From Rhizobium rhizogenes (GTDB taxonomy: Bacteria > Pseudomonadota > Alphaproteobacteria > Rhizobiales > Rhizobiaceae): a stretch of DNA of 64,000 nt. Both the position numbers and the translations under genes were made by a program. The stretch covers positions 2,404,501-2,468,500 of the forward strand of contig NZ_CP019701.2 in NCBI RefSeq assembly GCF_002005205.3, read 5' to 3'. This document shows positions 38,304 through 50,835 of this stretch, piece after piece. The notes under the pieces were generated by a model. It was not told where the DNA came from. It did not search any database and worked only from the letters and a program-made list of their open reading frames with translations. The first letter of the stretch is position 1, and the number at the start of each line of letters is the position of its first letter.

Positions 38304-41300
38304 TCACTCTCCCAGCGCGTCTTCCAGGAACGCAGCAAGCTGCGCCAGATGCTTGGACATCAGGCCGGTCGCCGGAGAGGCGGCCGCCGGACGGCCCGTG
38401 TAACGGACCTTCTGGTACTTGGCGTCGATATGCGCCAGAACCCATTCAAGGTAAGGATCGATGAACGACCACGCACCCATGTTCTTCGGCTCTTCCTGGC
38501 ACCAGACCATCTCCGCATTGCGGAAGCGCGACAGCTCGTTGATGAGCGCCTTGGCCGGGAACGGATAGAGCTGCTCGACGCGCAGCAGGTAGATGTCGTC
38601 GATACCGCGCTTTTCGCGTTCCTCGAGCAGATCGTAATAGACCTTGCCCGTGCACATGACGACGCGACGGATCTTCGAATCCTTCTGCAGCTTGATCGGG
38701 CCGTCCTTGATGACTTCAGCATCGTCCCACAGGAGACGGTGGAAGGAGGACTCGCCTGCAAGCTCGGCCAGCGACGAGGTGGCGCGCTTGTGACGCAGCA
38801 GCGACTTCGGCGTCATCAGGATCAGCGGCTTGCGGAAGTCACGCTTCATCTGACGGCGCAGGATATGGAAGTAGTTGGCCGGCGTCGTGCAGTTGGCAAC
38901 CTGCATGTTGTCTTCGGCACACATCTGCAGCCAGCGCTCCAGACGGGCGGACGAATGTTCCGGACCCTGACCTTCATAGCCATGCGGCAGAAGGCAGACG
39001 AGACCGGACATGCGCAGCCACTTGCGTTCACCCGACGAGATGAATTGGTCGAACACCACCTGCGCGCCGTTGGCGAAGTCGCCGAACTGGGCTTCCCAAA
39101 GGGTCAGCGCATTCGGACGGGCCAGCGAATAGCCGTATTCGAAACCGAGAACGGCTTCTTCCGAAAGCATCGAGTTGATGACTTCGTAACGGGCCTGCGT
39201 CGGTGAAAGGTTGGCAAGCGGAATATAACGCTCTTCGGTCTCCTGATCGTAGAGAACCGAATGACGCTGCGAGAAGGTGCCGCGTTCGCAATCCTGACCG
39301 GAAAGACGGATCTTGTGGCCGTCGGCAACGAGCGAACCGAAAGCCAGCGCTTCCGCCATCGCCCAGTCGATGCCTTCGCCCGTCTCGATCATCTGCGAGC
39401 GGTTTTCCATGAAGCGCTGGATCGTGCGGTGGGCGCTGAAGCCTTCCGGAATGGTCGACAGCTTCTTGCCGATTTCCTTCAGCTGCTTCATCGGTACGCC
39501 GGTCTTGCCGCGACGCTGCTCATCGGCATTGTCGGCGGCGCGCAGGCCCGACCACTGACCATCCAGCCAGTCGGCCTTGTTCGGCTTGTAGGACTGGCCC
39601 GCTTCGAATTCCTGCTCCAGATGGGCGCGCCAGTCGGCCTTCATCTTCTCGAATTCGCCTTCGTTGATCAGGCCTTCAGCGATCAGACGGTCGGCATAGA
39701 TGCGCGCCACGGTCTTGTGGCCACGGATGACCTTGTACATCTTCGGCTGCGTGAACGCCGGCTCGTCGCCTTCGTTATGGCCAAAACGACGATAGCAGAA
39801 CATGTCCACGACGACAGGCTTGTGGAACTTCATGCGGTATTCGGTGGCAACCTTGGCCGCATAGGTCACTGCTTCCGGATCGTCACCGTTGACGTGGAAG
39901 ATCGGCGCTTCGATCATCTTGGCAACGTCGGACGGGTAGGGCGACGAGCGCGAGAAGGCCGGGTTCGTCGTGAAACCGATCTGGTTGTTGATGATGAAGT
40001 GCATGGTGCCGGCAACGCGGTGGCCGCGCAGACCGGAAAGGCCGAGAATTTCAGCAACAACGCCCTGACCCGCAAAAGCGGCATCGCCGTGCAGCAGGAG
40101 CGGCAGTACCTTGGCGCGTTCCGACAGCGGAATGATGTCGCCGTCCCATGCCTTGGCAAGCTGGTCCTGCTTGGCGCGGGCCTTGCCCATCACAACGGGG
40201 TTGACGATTTCAAGGTGCGACGGGTTGGCCGTCAGCGACAGGTGAACCTTGTTGCCGTCGAATTCGCGGTCGGAGGAGGCACCGAGGTGGTACTTCACGT
40301 CACCGGAACCCTCGACATCGTCAGGCTTGAACGAACCGCCCTTGAATTCGTGGAACACGGCACGATGCGGCTTGCCCATGACATTGGTCAGAACGTTCAG
40401 GCGGCCACGGTGGGCCATACCGAGAACGACTTCTTCGAGACCTTCCTGGCCGCCGCGCTTGATGATCTGCTCGAGCGCCGGGATCAGCGATTCACCGCCA
40501 TCAAGGCCGAAACGCTTGGTGCCCTTGAAGCGCACGTCGAGGAACTGCTCGTAGCCTTCGGCTTCGACCAGCTTGGACAAAATGGCCTTCTTGCCTTCAG
40601 CCGTGAAGGCGACGCCCTTGTCCGGACCTTCGATGCGCTCCTGAATCCAGCCTTTTTCTTCCGGGCTGGACATATGCATGAATTCGACACCGATGGTGGA
40701 GCAGTAGGTGCGCTCCAGAATATCGATCATTTCACGCACGGTCGCATATTCGAGGCCGAGCACGTTATCGATGAAAATCTTGCGGTCGTAGTCGCTTTCC
40801 TCGAAGCCGTAGGACTTCGGCGACAGCTCGTTGTAATCCTCAACGGCGACGGCGATGCCGAGCGGATCGAGCTTGGCGTGCAGATGGCCGCGCATGCGGT
40901 AGGCGCGGATCATCATGATGGCGCGAACGCTGTCACGGGTTGCCTGCAACACTTCCGCTTCGCTGACCGGCTTGCCCGTATCGGCGCTCTTGGCTTCGGC
41001 CTTCGCCTGAACCTTTTTCTCGATGGCCTTCTCGACCGTGGCCCAGTTTCCGTCCAGCGCGGATACCAGTTCGCCATTCGCCGGGATAGGCCAGTTGGCA
41101 CGCTTCCAGGAGGCGCCCTTGGCCGCCTTCTTCACATCTTCCGGATTATCGGACAGTGCCTTGAAGAAGCTCTGCCACTCCGGCGACACGGAAGAGGGAT
41201 CCTCTTCGTACCGGGCATAGAGCTGCTCGATATAGGCTGCATTCGCGCCGTCCAGAAACGACGTGATCTGAAACTGCTCGTTCGCTTCTTGCCTTGCCAT
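38304..41300 (-). CDS. sucA: 2-oxoglutarate dehydrogenase E1 component
   Basis: The 998-residue thiamine-diphosphate enzyme decarboxylates 2-oxoglutarate. It begins with the typical GANAAYIEQLYARYEEDPSSV segment used to bind E2. Cofactor-binding parts include LGMAHRGRLNVLTNVMGKP near residue 290 and GDAAFAGQGVVAE, and the C-terminal part has CLLPHGYEGQGPEHSSARLE. It lies fourth in the leftward mdh-sucC-sucD-sucA-sucB run, after a 177-base structured spacer. Confidence 0.97.
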   Translation of the reverse strand: MARQEANEQFQITSFLDGANAAYIEQLYARYEEDPSSVSPEWQSFFKALSDNPEDVKKAAKGASWKRANWPIPANGELVSALDGNWATVEKAIEKKVQAKAEAKSADTGKPVSEAEVLQATRDSVRAIMMIRAYRMRGHLHAKLDPLGIAVAVEDYNELSPKSYGFEESDYDRKIFIDNVLGLEYATVREMIDILERTYCSTIGVEFMHMSSPEEKGWIQERIEGPDKGVAFTAEGKKAILSKLVEAEGYEQFLDVRFKGTKRFGLDGGESLIPALEQIIKRGGQEGLEEVVLGMAHRGRLNVLTNVMGKPHRAVFHEFKGGSFKPDDVEGSGDVKYHLGASSDREFDGNKVHLSLTANPSHLEIVNPVVMGKARAKQDQLAKAWDGDIIPLSERAKVLPLLLHGDAAFAGQGVVAEILGLSGLRGHRVAGTMHFIINNQIGFTTNPAFSRSSPYPSDVAKMIEAPIFHVNGDDPEAVTYAAKVATEYRMKFHKPVVVDMFCYRRFGHNEGDEPAFTQPKMYKVIRGHKTVARIYADRLIAEGLINEGEFEKMKADWRAHLEQEFEAGQSYKPNKADWLDGQWSGLRAADNADEQRRGKTGVPMKQLKEIGKKLSTIPEGFSAHRTIQRFMENRSQMIETGEGIDWAMAEALAFGSLVADGHKIRLSGQDCERGTFSQRHSVLYDQETEERYIPLANLSPTQARYEVINSMLSEEAVLGFEYGYSLARPNALTLWEAQFGDFANGAQVVFDQFISSGERKWLRMSGLVCLLPHGYEGQGPEHSSARLERWLQMCAEDNMQVANCTTPANYFHILRRQMKRDFRKPLILMTPKSLLRHKRATSSLAELAGESSFHRLLWDDAEVIKDGPIKLQKDSKIRRVVMCTGKVYYDLLEEREKRGIDDIYLLRVEQLYPFPAKALINELSRFRNAEMVWCQEEPKNMGAWSFIDPYLEWVLAHIDAKYQKVRYTGRPAAASPATGLMSKHLAQLAAFLEDALGE

Positions 41301-41477
41301 TTTCGTTCCTGCGGACTTGTCCGTCCGCCTCCTCGATGCCGTTAGGGCCGTTTCACCGGCCTGCCGCTTTGATTATTGCTGTCTGCCGCCGGGGCGGTAT
41401 GCCGTCTGTCTGTCTGCTTGCGGCATCGGGCAGCGCAGCGTTGAAGCCGCGCCGCCCGTTACCGGTCTCATGTGGTC
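41301..41477 (-). other. Structured spacer between sucD and sucA
   Basis: The 177-base gap, read on the minus strand, contains several short stems: a GCGC-flanked one, GGCCG/CGGCC around GTGAAA, and GCGGAC/GTCCGC just before the sucA ribosome site AGGAACG. A GACAGACAGAC tandem is also visible. No gene was found. It may hold an internal promoter or a leader that sets sucA expression relative to sucCD; no named RNA motif was recognised. Confidence 0.4.
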
Positions 41478-42380
41478 TCAGCCCTTGAGGACTTCAACCA
41501 GCGTCTTGCCGAGGCGCGCCGGGGAAGGCGAAACCTTGATGCCAGCCGCTTCCATGGCAGCGATCTTGGATTCCGCATCGCCCTTGCCGCCGGAAACGAC
41601 AGCGCCGGCGTGGCCCATGGTGCGACCCTTCGGAGCCGTACGGCCCGCGATGAAGCCGGCCATCGGCTTCTTGCGGCCCTTCTTGGCTTCGTCGATCAGG
41701 AACTGCGCCGCATCTTCTTCAGCCGAACCGCCGATTTCGCCGATCATGATGATCGACTGCGTGGCTTCGTCGGCGAGGAACATTTCGAGCACATCGATGA
41801 ACTCGGTGCCCTTGACCGGGTCGCCGCCGATGCCGACAGCCGTCGTCTGGCCGAGGCCTTCGTTGGATGTCTGGAACACGGCTTCATAGGTGAGCGTGCC
41901 CGAACGGGAAACGATACCGACCGAACCCTTGCGGAAGATGGAGCCCGGCATGATGCCGATCTTGCATTCTTCCGGCGTCAGGATGCCCGGGCAGTTCGGG
42001 CCGAGCAGGCGCGACGTGGAGCGGTCGAGGCGAGCCTTGACGCGCACCATGTCCATGACCGGGATACCTTCGGTGATGCAGGTGATGAACGGAATTTCGG
42101 CATCGATGGCTTCGATGATGGCGTCGGCTGCACCTGCCGGCGGAACATAGATCACGGATGCGTCCGCACCGGTCTTTTCCTTGGCTTCGGCAACGCTTGC
42201 GAAGATCGGCAGGGTTTCACCCTTGGAACCGGTCCAGGTTTCGCCACCCTTCTTCGGGTGAATACCGCCAACCATCTGCGTGCCGTAATAGGCAAGCGCC
42301 TGTTCGGTGTGGAAGGTGCCGGTCTTGCCGGTCAGGCCCTGTACGAGGACCTTGGTGTCTTTATTGACGAGAATCGACAT
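41478..42380 (-). CDS. sucD: Succinyl-CoA synthetase alpha subunit
   Basis: The 300-residue subunit binds CoA and carries the phosphohistidine. The N-terminal CoA site [19 protein letters not shown] starts at residue 12, followed by [32 protein letters not shown] near residue 123, and the active histidine in [18 protein letters not shown] near residue 256. It starts 18 bases after sucC. With SucC it couples succinyl-CoA cleavage to ATP or GTP formation. Confidence 0.97.
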   Translation of the reverse strand: MSILVNKDTKVLVQGLTGKTGTFHTEQALAYYGTQMVGGIHPKKGGETWTGSKGETLPIFASVAEAKEKTGADASVIYVPPAGAADAIIEAIDAEIPFITCITEGIPVMDMVRVKARLDRSTSRLLGPNCPGILTPEECKIGIMPGSIFRKGSVGIVSRSGTLTYEAVFQTSNEGLGQTTAVGIGGDPVKGTEFIDVLEMFLADEATQSIIMIGEIGGSAEEDAAQFLIDEAKKGRKKPMAGFIAGRTAPKGRTMGHAGAVVSGGKGDAESKIAAMEAAGIKVSPSPARLGKTLVEVLKG

Positions 42381-42398
42381 TATATCCGGTCCTTCAAA

Positions 42399-43592
<1,194 letters not shown>

Positions 43593-43624
43593 GGAATAAT
43601 CCCTGTTTGGAGCCGCTTGAAATA

Positions 43625-44638
<1,014 letters not shown>

Positions 44639-44726
44639 CTAAATTGTCGCACTTCGATTAGCCCCATTGGCCAAAATTGGCAACAGATTCTTTTGTGATG
44701 AATATTTTCAATCGTTTAGATCATTA

Positions 44727-44750
44727 TTTTCTTACGTAAACGTAAGAAAA
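44727..44750. promoter_or_regulatory. Perfect 11-base palindrome upstream of mdh
   Basis: TTTTCTTACGT (44727-44737) and ACGTAAGAAAA (44740-44750) are exact reverse complements separated by AA. The site lies between the zapE stop and the mdh start, 140-163 bases before the mdh ATG. It is a strong operator candidate for the mdh-suc operon. Its core octamer TTACGTAA occurs again at 50771-50778 in the sdhC upstream region. Confidence 0.6.
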
Positions 44751-44765
44751 TGCGTCACGAAAGTG

Positions 44766-45929
44766 TCAAACTTTCTGCCGTTTTTCGTGATGCAGCGCCA
44801 GATAATCGGCACTGCGCATCTCAAACAACCGCGAGGCCGTGCGGTCGAATTCGAAACCTTCCGTCCCCTTGCGTTTGCCGAGCAGGTCCTCCGGCATGGC
44901 GGCAGCGGAAGCGAAAAGCCTGACGCTGTGATCGTAAAGCGCATCGATGAGGATGATGAAACGTTTGGTCTCGTTGCGCTTGTCCGCATTCAAGAACGGA
45001 ATGTGGTCGATGAAGACCGTATCGAAACGATTGGCGATGGCAAGGAAATCGGAAGCCCCGAGTGGCTTCTCGCAAAGATCGGAAAAGGAAAAACGGGCGA
45101 CCCGGCCGCTGGCGCGCGGCACCAGAATGGAGCGGCCCTTCATCGGTATCTCGGTCGGCGCAACGAGGTGACCGGCAATCATGTGCCGCCAGGCCATGTC
45201 CATCGCCTGATCCGCCGAACCGTCGAGCGGCGTGACATAGACGGGCAGGCTTTCCAGCTTCTCCATCCGGTAGTCGGTGGGGCTGTCCAGCGTCACCACC
45301 TCCACATATTTCTTCAGCAGATCGACGAAGGGCAGGAACAGACCGCGGTTGAGGCCGTCCTTGTAGAGATTGTCCGGCACGACGTTGGAGGTCGTCACCA
45401 ACGTGCAGCCATTGGCGAACAGCTCGCTGAACAGCCGGGCGAGGATCATCGCATCGGCAATATCCGTGACGGTGAATTCGTCGAAACACAAAAGCTCGGC
45501 TTCCGCCAGCAGCTGGGCGGCGACGGGCGGAATGGGATCAGCCTGCTTGGTTTCGCCGTTCTTCAGCTTCTGCCGGTGCGCGTGCACACGATTATGCACA
45601 TCCGCCATGAATTCATGGAAATGGCAGCGCCGCTTGGAGGAGACCGGTGCCATTTCATAGAACATGTCCATCAGCATCGTCTTGCCACGGCCGACGCTGC
45701 CATAGACATACAATCCCTTGACGGCGGCGGCAGGTCCGGCCTTGCGCGCGAACATCCAGCCAAGCGCGCTCTTTTTCTTGGCCGGCTTGCGCGCCTTCAG
45801 ATCGGCAAGGATACGATCGAGATGCGCTGCCACGCCAAGCTGGGCCGCATCGGCCTGCAAGGTGCCAGCTGCCGTCAATGCGTTGAGCTGTTCAACGACA
45901 CTATGATTGTAATCAGGCAATGGCTTCAT
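44766..45929 (-). CDS. zapE: ZapE/AFG1-like AAA-type ATPase
   Basis: The 387-residue P-loop ATPase has Walker A YVYGSVGRGKTMLMDMFYE near residue 86, Walker B LLCFDEFTVTDIADAMI near residue 165, and the AFG1 family segments TTSNVVPDNLYKDGLNR and FIDHIPFLN. The E. coli relative ZapE acts at the division site during stress; the mitochondrial relative helps respiratory-complex turnover. The ATG at 45929 gives MKPLPDYNHS; a longer frame to 45956 is less likely. It lies upstream of mdh on the same strand. Confidence 0.93.
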   Translation of the reverse strand: MKPLPDYNHSVVEQLNALTAAGTLQADAAQLGVAAHLDRILADLKARKPAKKKSALGWMFARKAGPAAAVKGLYVYGSVGRGKTMLMDMFYEMAPVSSKRRCHFHEFMADVHNRVHAHRQKLKNGETKQADPIPPVAAQLLAEAELLCFDEFTVTDIADAMILARLFSELFANGCTLVTTSNVVPDNLYKDGLNRGLFLPFVDLLKKYVEVVTLDSPTDYRMEKLESLPVYVTPLDGSADQAMDMAWRHMIAGHLVAPTEIPMKGRSILVPRASGRVARFSFSDLCEKPLGASDFLAIANRFDTVFIDHIPFLNADKRNETKRFIILIDALYDHSVRLFASAAAMPEDLLGKRKGTEGFEFDRTASRLFEMRSADYLALHHEKRQKV

Positions 45930-46021
45930 GGAAAAGCGCCCCGGCCGCGGGCGCAACGCAGCACCCGCGAGGAATGGAATGACTCAGAACAACGAAAGCA
46001 ATCCGGCCGCACCGGAACTGC

Positions 46022-46603
<582 letters not shown>

Positions 46604-46708
46604 TCAAACAAGAAGGCTGAATTATTACCAAAGCCTTATCTTGCGCAAGCGATGGCCGGGATAATTACAATTTCGGTTGATTTTTACCGATTTTCCCGAG
46701 CCATGTCG

Positions 46709-46736
46709 TAAAAAGAGCCGCAGCTGAGACCGCGGC
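46709..46736 (-). terminator. Intrinsic terminator of the sdh operon
   Basis: On the minus strand GCCGCGGT pairs with GCTGCGGC (with G-T pairs) around a 4-base loop and is followed by TCTTTTTAC. It lies about 30 bases after the sdhB stop. Confidence 0.75.
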
Positions 46737-46768
46737 CCGGATAAATTCCCGTCACCAGCGAATCGCCG

Positions 46769-47548
46769 TTAGACGCGGCGTTCGACCATCATCTTCTTGA
46801 TTTCCGCGATCGCCTTGGCCGGGTTCAAGCCCTTCGGGCAGGCCTGCGCGCAGTTCATGATGGTGTGGCAGCGATAAAGACGGAACGGATCCTCGAGATT
46901 GTCGAGACGCTCGCCGGTTGCTTCGTCGCGGCTGTCGATCAGCCAGCGATAGGCCTGCAGCAGAACGGCTGGACCAAGGTAACGGTCGCCATTCCACCAG
47001 TAGCTGGGACAGGAGGTGGAGCAGCAGGCGCAGAGAATGCACTCATAAAGACCGTCGAGCTTCAGGCGGTCCTCATGGCTCTGCTTCCATTCCTTGGCAG
47101 GCGTCGGCGAAACCGTCTTCAGCCAGGGCTCGATGGAGCGATGCTGGGCGTAGAAGTTCGACAGATCGGGAACAAGGTCCTTCACGACGGGCATATGCGG
47201 CAGCGGATAAACCTTCACCGTGCCGTTGATCTCTTCCATGCCCTTGGTGCAGGCAAGCGTGTTGGTGCCGTCGATGTTCATGGCGCAGGAACCGCAAATG
47301 CCTTCGCGGCAGGAGCGGCGCAGCGTCAGCGTCGGGTCGATATTGTTCTTGATGTAGAGAAGCGCATCGAGAACCATCGGTCCGCAATCGTCGACATCGA
47401 TATAATAGGTGTCGATGCGCGGGTTCTGGCCGTCATCCGGGTTCCAGCGATAGATGCGGTATTCGCGCACATTCTTGGCACCGTCAGGCTTCGGCCAGAC
47501 CTTGCCTTCGTTGATCTGGGAATTCTTGGGGAGAGCGAGTTCAACCAT
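46769..47548 (-). CDS. sdhB: Succinate dehydrogenase iron-sulfur subunit
   Basis: The 259-residue subunit carries electrons from FAD to quinone through three clusters. The 2Fe-2S ligands are in [18 protein letters not shown] (near residue 80) and the later LAC. The 4Fe-4S and 3Fe-4S ligands are in [16 protein letters not shown] near residue 171 and [17 protein letters not shown] near residue 227. It is last in the sdh operon, separated from sdhA by one small secreted-protein gene. The spacing to that gene is 9 bases. Confidence 0.97.
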   Translation of the reverse strand: MVELALPKNSQINEGKVWPKPDGAKNVREYRIYRWNPDDGQNPRIDTYYIDVDDCGPMVLDALLYIKNNIDPTLTLRRSCREGICGSCAMNIDGTNTLACTKGMEEINGTVKVYPLPHMPVVKDLVPDLSNFYAQHRSIEPWLKTVSPTPAKEWKQSHEDRLKLDGLYECILCACCSTSCPSYWWNGDRYLGPAVLLQAYRWLIDSRDEATGERLDNLEDPFRLYRCHTIMNCAQACPKGLNPAKAIAEIKKMMVERRV

Positions 47549-47557
47549 GATAAAATC

Positions 47558-47893
47558 CTAGTATGCCGACAGGAATTCGGACTTCACATAACCCTTGCAA
47601 CCACCGAACAGCGCGTCGCTGGCTCGCACATAAGCGACCGAGCCTTCGCGCTTTATGACCTCGGCTTTAGTGCCAGGTCTGGCGACGCATTCCAAATTCT
47701 GCGCCGTAACCGGATTACCAACCGAGATACGGGCATTCATCGCTGCTTTGGCGGTTTTCCATACGCCGACGTCGTTGAAAACCGCAGCAGTATTCCCACC
47801 GGGAGCACGCAACTTGTAGCGCTCAGCAGCTACCGCAGGTGCGGCAGTCGCTAGAACACCAATCAAAAAAACAAGACCGATGCGCTTTCCCAT
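47558..47893 (-). CDS. Small secreted protein of unknown function inserted in the sdh operon
   Basis: The 111-residue protein has a clear Sec signal peptide (MGKRIGLVFLIGVLATAAPA, cleavage after VAA near residue 23). The mature part is short and beta-like with two cysteines, ending GGCKGYVKSEFLSAY; it could be SH3-like, but I do not recognise a family. It lies 2 bases after the sdhA stop and 9 bases before sdhB, so it must be co-transcribed. By hand count only about 16 of its first 38 codons after the ATG end in G or C, far below its neighbours, which suggests acquisition. The longer frame to 48028 just overlaps sdhA. Confidence 0.8.
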   Translation of the reverse strand: MGKRIGLVFLIGVLATAAPAVAAERYKLRAPGGNTAAVFNDVGVWKTAKAAMNARISVGNPVTAQNLECVARPGTKAEVIKREGSVAYVRASDALFGGCKGYVKSEFLSAY

Positions 47894-47895
47894 GA

Positions 47896-49737
47896 TCAAT
47901 ATACTCGCGCCTTCGGCTCGATCTTTTTGGGATCGATGCCGTCGGCGATCAGGTCGGTGTGAACCGGGCGGTAGTCGAGCTTGACGTCGCCTTCCGGGCT
48001 GACCCAGGAGAGCGTGTGCTTGCGCCAATTCACATCGTCGCGACCGGCGAACGGACCGTCGACGAAATCCTCACGGGCGTGCGAACCACGGCTTTCCTTG
48101 CGCGCTTCCGCGCCATAGACCGTGGTGATCGCATTGGCCATGAGGTTGTGCAGCTCGAGCGTCTCGACCAGATCGGAGTTCCAGACCATCGAACGGTCGG
48201 TGACCTTGACGTCAGGCAGTTCCTTCCAGATGGCGGAAAGACGCTGGCAACCGCTTTCCAGCGATTCCTGCGTGCGGAACACGGCCGCATCGTCCTGCAT
48301 GGCGCGCTGCATCTTGTCGCGCAGCACCGCCGTCGGCGTCGAGCCATTGGCATAACGCACGCTGTCGAAGCGTTCCATGATCTTGTCACAGGCCGCGATG
48401 TCGAGCGCCGGAACCGGCGCATCGCGGTCGATGACCTGCGCGGCGCGAATGGCGGCGGCACGGCCGAAGACCACAAGGTCGATCAGCGAGTTGGAGCCGA
48501 GGCGGTTCGCACCGTGAACCGAGGCGCAACCGGCTTCGCCGACAGCCATCAGGCCGGGTGCGATACGTTCCGGGTTGTTGGCATCGGCATTCAGCACTTC
48601 ACCCCAATAGTTGGTCGGAATGCCGCCCATATTGTAGTGAACCGTCGGCAGAACCGGGATCGGCTCGCGCGTCACGTCGACACCGGCGAAAATCTTGGCG
48701 CTTTCGGAAATGCCCGGAAGGCGCTCATGCAGGATCGCCGGATCGAGGTGATCGAGATGCAGGAAGATGTGGTCCTTGTTCTTGCCGACGCCGCGGCCTT
48801 CACGGATTTCCATCGTCATGCAGCGCGAGACCACGTCACGCGAGGCAAGGTCCTTCGCGGAAGGCGCATAACGCTCCATGAAGCGCTCACCTTCGGAGTT
48901 GACGAGATAACCGCCTTCGCCGCGTGCACCTTCGGTGATCAGGCAGCCTGCGCCGTAGATACCGGTTGGGTGGAACTGCACGAATTCCATGTCCTGAAGC
49001 GGCAGGCCAGCGCGGGCGATCATGCCGCCGCCGTCGCCGGTGCAGGTATGGGCCGAGGTCGCCGAGAAGTAGGCGCGGCCGTAACCGCCGGTCGCCAGGA
49101 CCACCATCTTGGCGGCGAAGCGATGGATCGTGCCGTCATCGAGGTTCCAGGCAACGACGCCGGTGCAGCGGCCGTCGGGAGACATGATGAGGTCGAGCGC
49201 GAAATATTCGATGAAGAATTCCGCATTGTTGCGCAGCGACTGGCCATAAAGCGTGTGCAGAATGGCGTGACCGGTACGGTCGGCGGCGGCGCAGGTGCGC
49301 TGCACCGGCGGGCCTTCACCATAGTTCTGCATGTGACCGCCGAACGGGCGCTGGTAGATCTTGCCTTCCTCGTTGCGCGAGAAAGGCACGCCGTAATGCT
49401 CCAGCTCATAGACCGCTTTTGGCGCTTCCATGGCGAGATATTGCATCGCATCGACGTCGCCGAGCCAGTCGGAACCCTTCACGGTGTCGTAAAGGTGCCA
49501 CTGCCAACAGTCAGGCGTCATGTTGGTGAGCGATGCGGCGATGCCGCCCTGCGCCGCAACCGTGTGGGAGCGCGTCGGGAAAACCTTGGTGATGCAGGCC
49601 GTGCGGAAACCCTGTTCCGCCATGCCGAGCGTTGCGCGCAGACCCGCGCCGCCGGCGCCCACCACGATCACGTCATAGGAGTGATCGACATAGGTGTAGG
49701 CCTTGCCATTCTGGGAAGGTGAACTGATCGATGCCAT
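47896..49737 (-). CDS. sdhA: Succinate dehydrogenase flavoprotein subunit
   Basis: The 613-residue subunit oxidises succinate to fumarate. It has the FAD motif [20 protein letters not shown] from residue 23, and His58, the covalent FAD site, in [16 protein letters not shown]. Other family segments are [21 protein letters not shown] near residue 250, and [19 protein letters not shown] near residue 396 with the catalytic region. It follows sdhD after 7 bases. Length is normal. Confidence 0.98.
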   Translation of the reverse strand: MASISSPSQNGKAYTYVDHSYDVIVVGAGGAGLRATLGMAEQGFRTACITKVFPTRSHTVAAQGGIAASLTNMTPDCWQWHLYDTVKGSDWLGDVDAMQYLAMEAPKAVYELEHYGVPFSRNEEGKIYQRPFGGHMQNYGEGPPVQRTCAAADRTGHAILHTLYGQSLRNNAEFFIEYFALDLIMSPDGRCTGVVAWNLDDGTIHRFAAKMVVLATGGYGRAYFSATSAHTCTGDGGGMIARAGLPLQDMEFVQFHPTGIYGAGCLITEGARGEGGYLVNSEGERFMERYAPSAKDLASRDVVSRCMTMEIREGRGVGKNKDHIFLHLDHLDPAILHERLPGISESAKIFAGVDVTREPIPVLPTVHYNMGGIPTNYWGEVLNADANNPERIAPGLMAVGEAGCASVHGANRLGSNSLIDLVVFGRAAAIRAAQVIDRDAPVPALDIAACDKIMERFDSVRYANGSTPTAVLRDKMQRAMQDDAAVFRTQESLESGCQRLSAIWKELPDVKVTDRSMVWNSDLVETLELHNLMANAITTVYGAEARKESRGSHAREDFVDGPFAGRDDVNWRKHTLSWVSPEGDVKLDYRPVHTDLIADGIDPKKIEPKARVY

Positions 49738-49744
49738 GGCGGAC

Positions 49745-50125
49745 TTATCCTGCGAATGCGATTTTCAGAATGGCGAAGATGGAAAGGCCGCCAATGAGAA
49801 CCGCGAAAAACATATTGAGCATCAGAAGAACGAGCTTCGAAACCTCGGCGTGAATGTAGTCTTCGATGATGACCTGCATGCCGAGCTTCATGTGGATGAG
49901 GCCGGAAACCAGAACCAGAGCCATGATGACCGCAACGAGCGGGTTCGACAGCGCCGCGACGACTTCAGGATAGGGCGCGCCGGCATATCTGATGAGGAAG
50001 ACGACAAAGAAGACGAGCAACGGAACGTTGGCGACCGCAGTCACACGCTGGCGCCAGAAATGGTCGGTGCCTTCCTTGGCGGAGCCGAGGCCGCGAACCT
50101 TTCCGAGAGGTGTACGCATATCCAT
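49745..50125 (-). CDS. sdhD: Succinate dehydrogenase membrane anchor subunit
   Basis: The 126-residue protein has three membrane helices. A haem-ligand histidine (His78) lies in [17 protein letters not shown], matching the H-x10-D-Y pattern of SdhD proteins. It starts [19 protein letters not shown]; the open frame continues upstream into sdhC but is only an overlap. It lies 11 bases after sdhC. Confidence 0.94.
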   Translation of the reverse strand: MDMRTPLGKVRGLGSAKEGTDHFWRQRVTAVANVPLLVFFVVFLIRYAGAPYPEVVAALSNPLVAVIMALVLVSGLIHMKLGMQVIIEDYIHAEVSKLVLLMLNMFFAVLIGGLSIFAILKIAFAG

Positions 50126-50136
50126 GAAAAATCTCC

Positions 50137-50529
50137 TCAGCGCACGATCAGGGCAATGACCCAGATCAGCGCGGTCAGACAGATCGACACCACCCATGAG
50201 GCCTTTGCCAGCTTGGTGGTAAAGTGCTTTTCGAAACCGTAGCCCAGATCCCACATGAAGTGGCGAAGACCGCCCAGCATGTGATGGACCAGAGCCCAGG
50301 TGTAGCCGATCAGGATGAGCCTGCCGATGATCGTACCCATCGCCCAGTTGACCCAGTCGTAATAGGCAGGACCCGAGGCGATTGCGATCAGCCACCAGGC
50401 AACCAGAAGCGTTCCGAAATAAAGCGCGCCGCCTGTAATGCGGTGCACGATGGATGCGACCATCGTCGGAATCAGCTTGTAAACTTGAAGATGCGGCGAC
50501 AGAGGCCGGTTATTTGTCACATTCGCCAT
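50137..50529 (-). CDS. sdhC: Succinate dehydrogenase cytochrome b556 subunit
   Basis: The 130-residue anchor has three membrane helices. The quinone-site segment [26 protein letters not shown] is in residues 8-33, and haem-ligand histidines are at residues 82-83 in [16 protein letters not shown]. The frame opens at 50616, but the ATG at 50529 gives the usual [13 protein letters not shown] start. It is the first gene of the leftward sdh operon. Confidence 0.95.
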   Translation of the reverse strand: MANVTNNRPLSPHLQVYKLIPTMVASIVHRITGGALYFGTLLVAWWLIAIASGPAYYDWVNWAMGTIIGRLILIGYTWALVHHMLGGLRHFMWDLGYGFEKHFTTKLAKASWVVSICLTALIWVIALIVR

Positions 50530-50835
50530 CAGAACCTCGCGGCGTTTTCCCGTGCGCCCACAAGATTGGACGCCCCCAAGCAACAGCACATGACGAAAGA
50601 ATGTGCATTGCACCAACCGCGACGTTTAATCACATGGGGGCATCACCACAAGCACATTTCATGACCGATTCGAATTTAATCGATTGGTTCACGAATTTTT
50701 TTTGGAATTTTTTTGCGTGAAAATAAAAAATCGAGCGTTTCCAAGATTTACACCCTCGAAATATTTACCTTTACGTAATTCAGAAATCGTGTAATTTACC
50801 TTTGGTTAACCTGAAAAATCCGGAGAATGAGGCTC
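50530..50835. promoter_or_regulatory. Divergent upstream region of the sdh operon and a small secreted-protein gene
   Basis: This 306-base gap becomes strongly AT-rich from about 50640 to 50820. It must carry the sdh promoter and that of the gene at 50836. The palindromic octamer TTACGTAA (50771-50778), also the core of the mdh upstream palindrome, is the only motif I can point to. No gene was found. Confidence 0.45.

Noticed and set aside
39261..41345. 694-codon frame antisense to sucA
   Set aside because: The sucA protein is unambiguous on the other strand and the antisense product has no domain-like pattern.
41388..41450. GTCTGTCTGTCTG tandem as a possible repeat array
   Set aside because: Only about three tetranucleotide units are present and no spacers; it is neither CRISPR nor a significant satellite.
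47558..48028. Longer version of the sdhA-sdhB inserted gene, from 48028
   Set aside because: The extra 45 residues lie inside sdhA in another frame and are Arg-rich shadow sequence; the ATG at 47893 starts a clean signal peptide.
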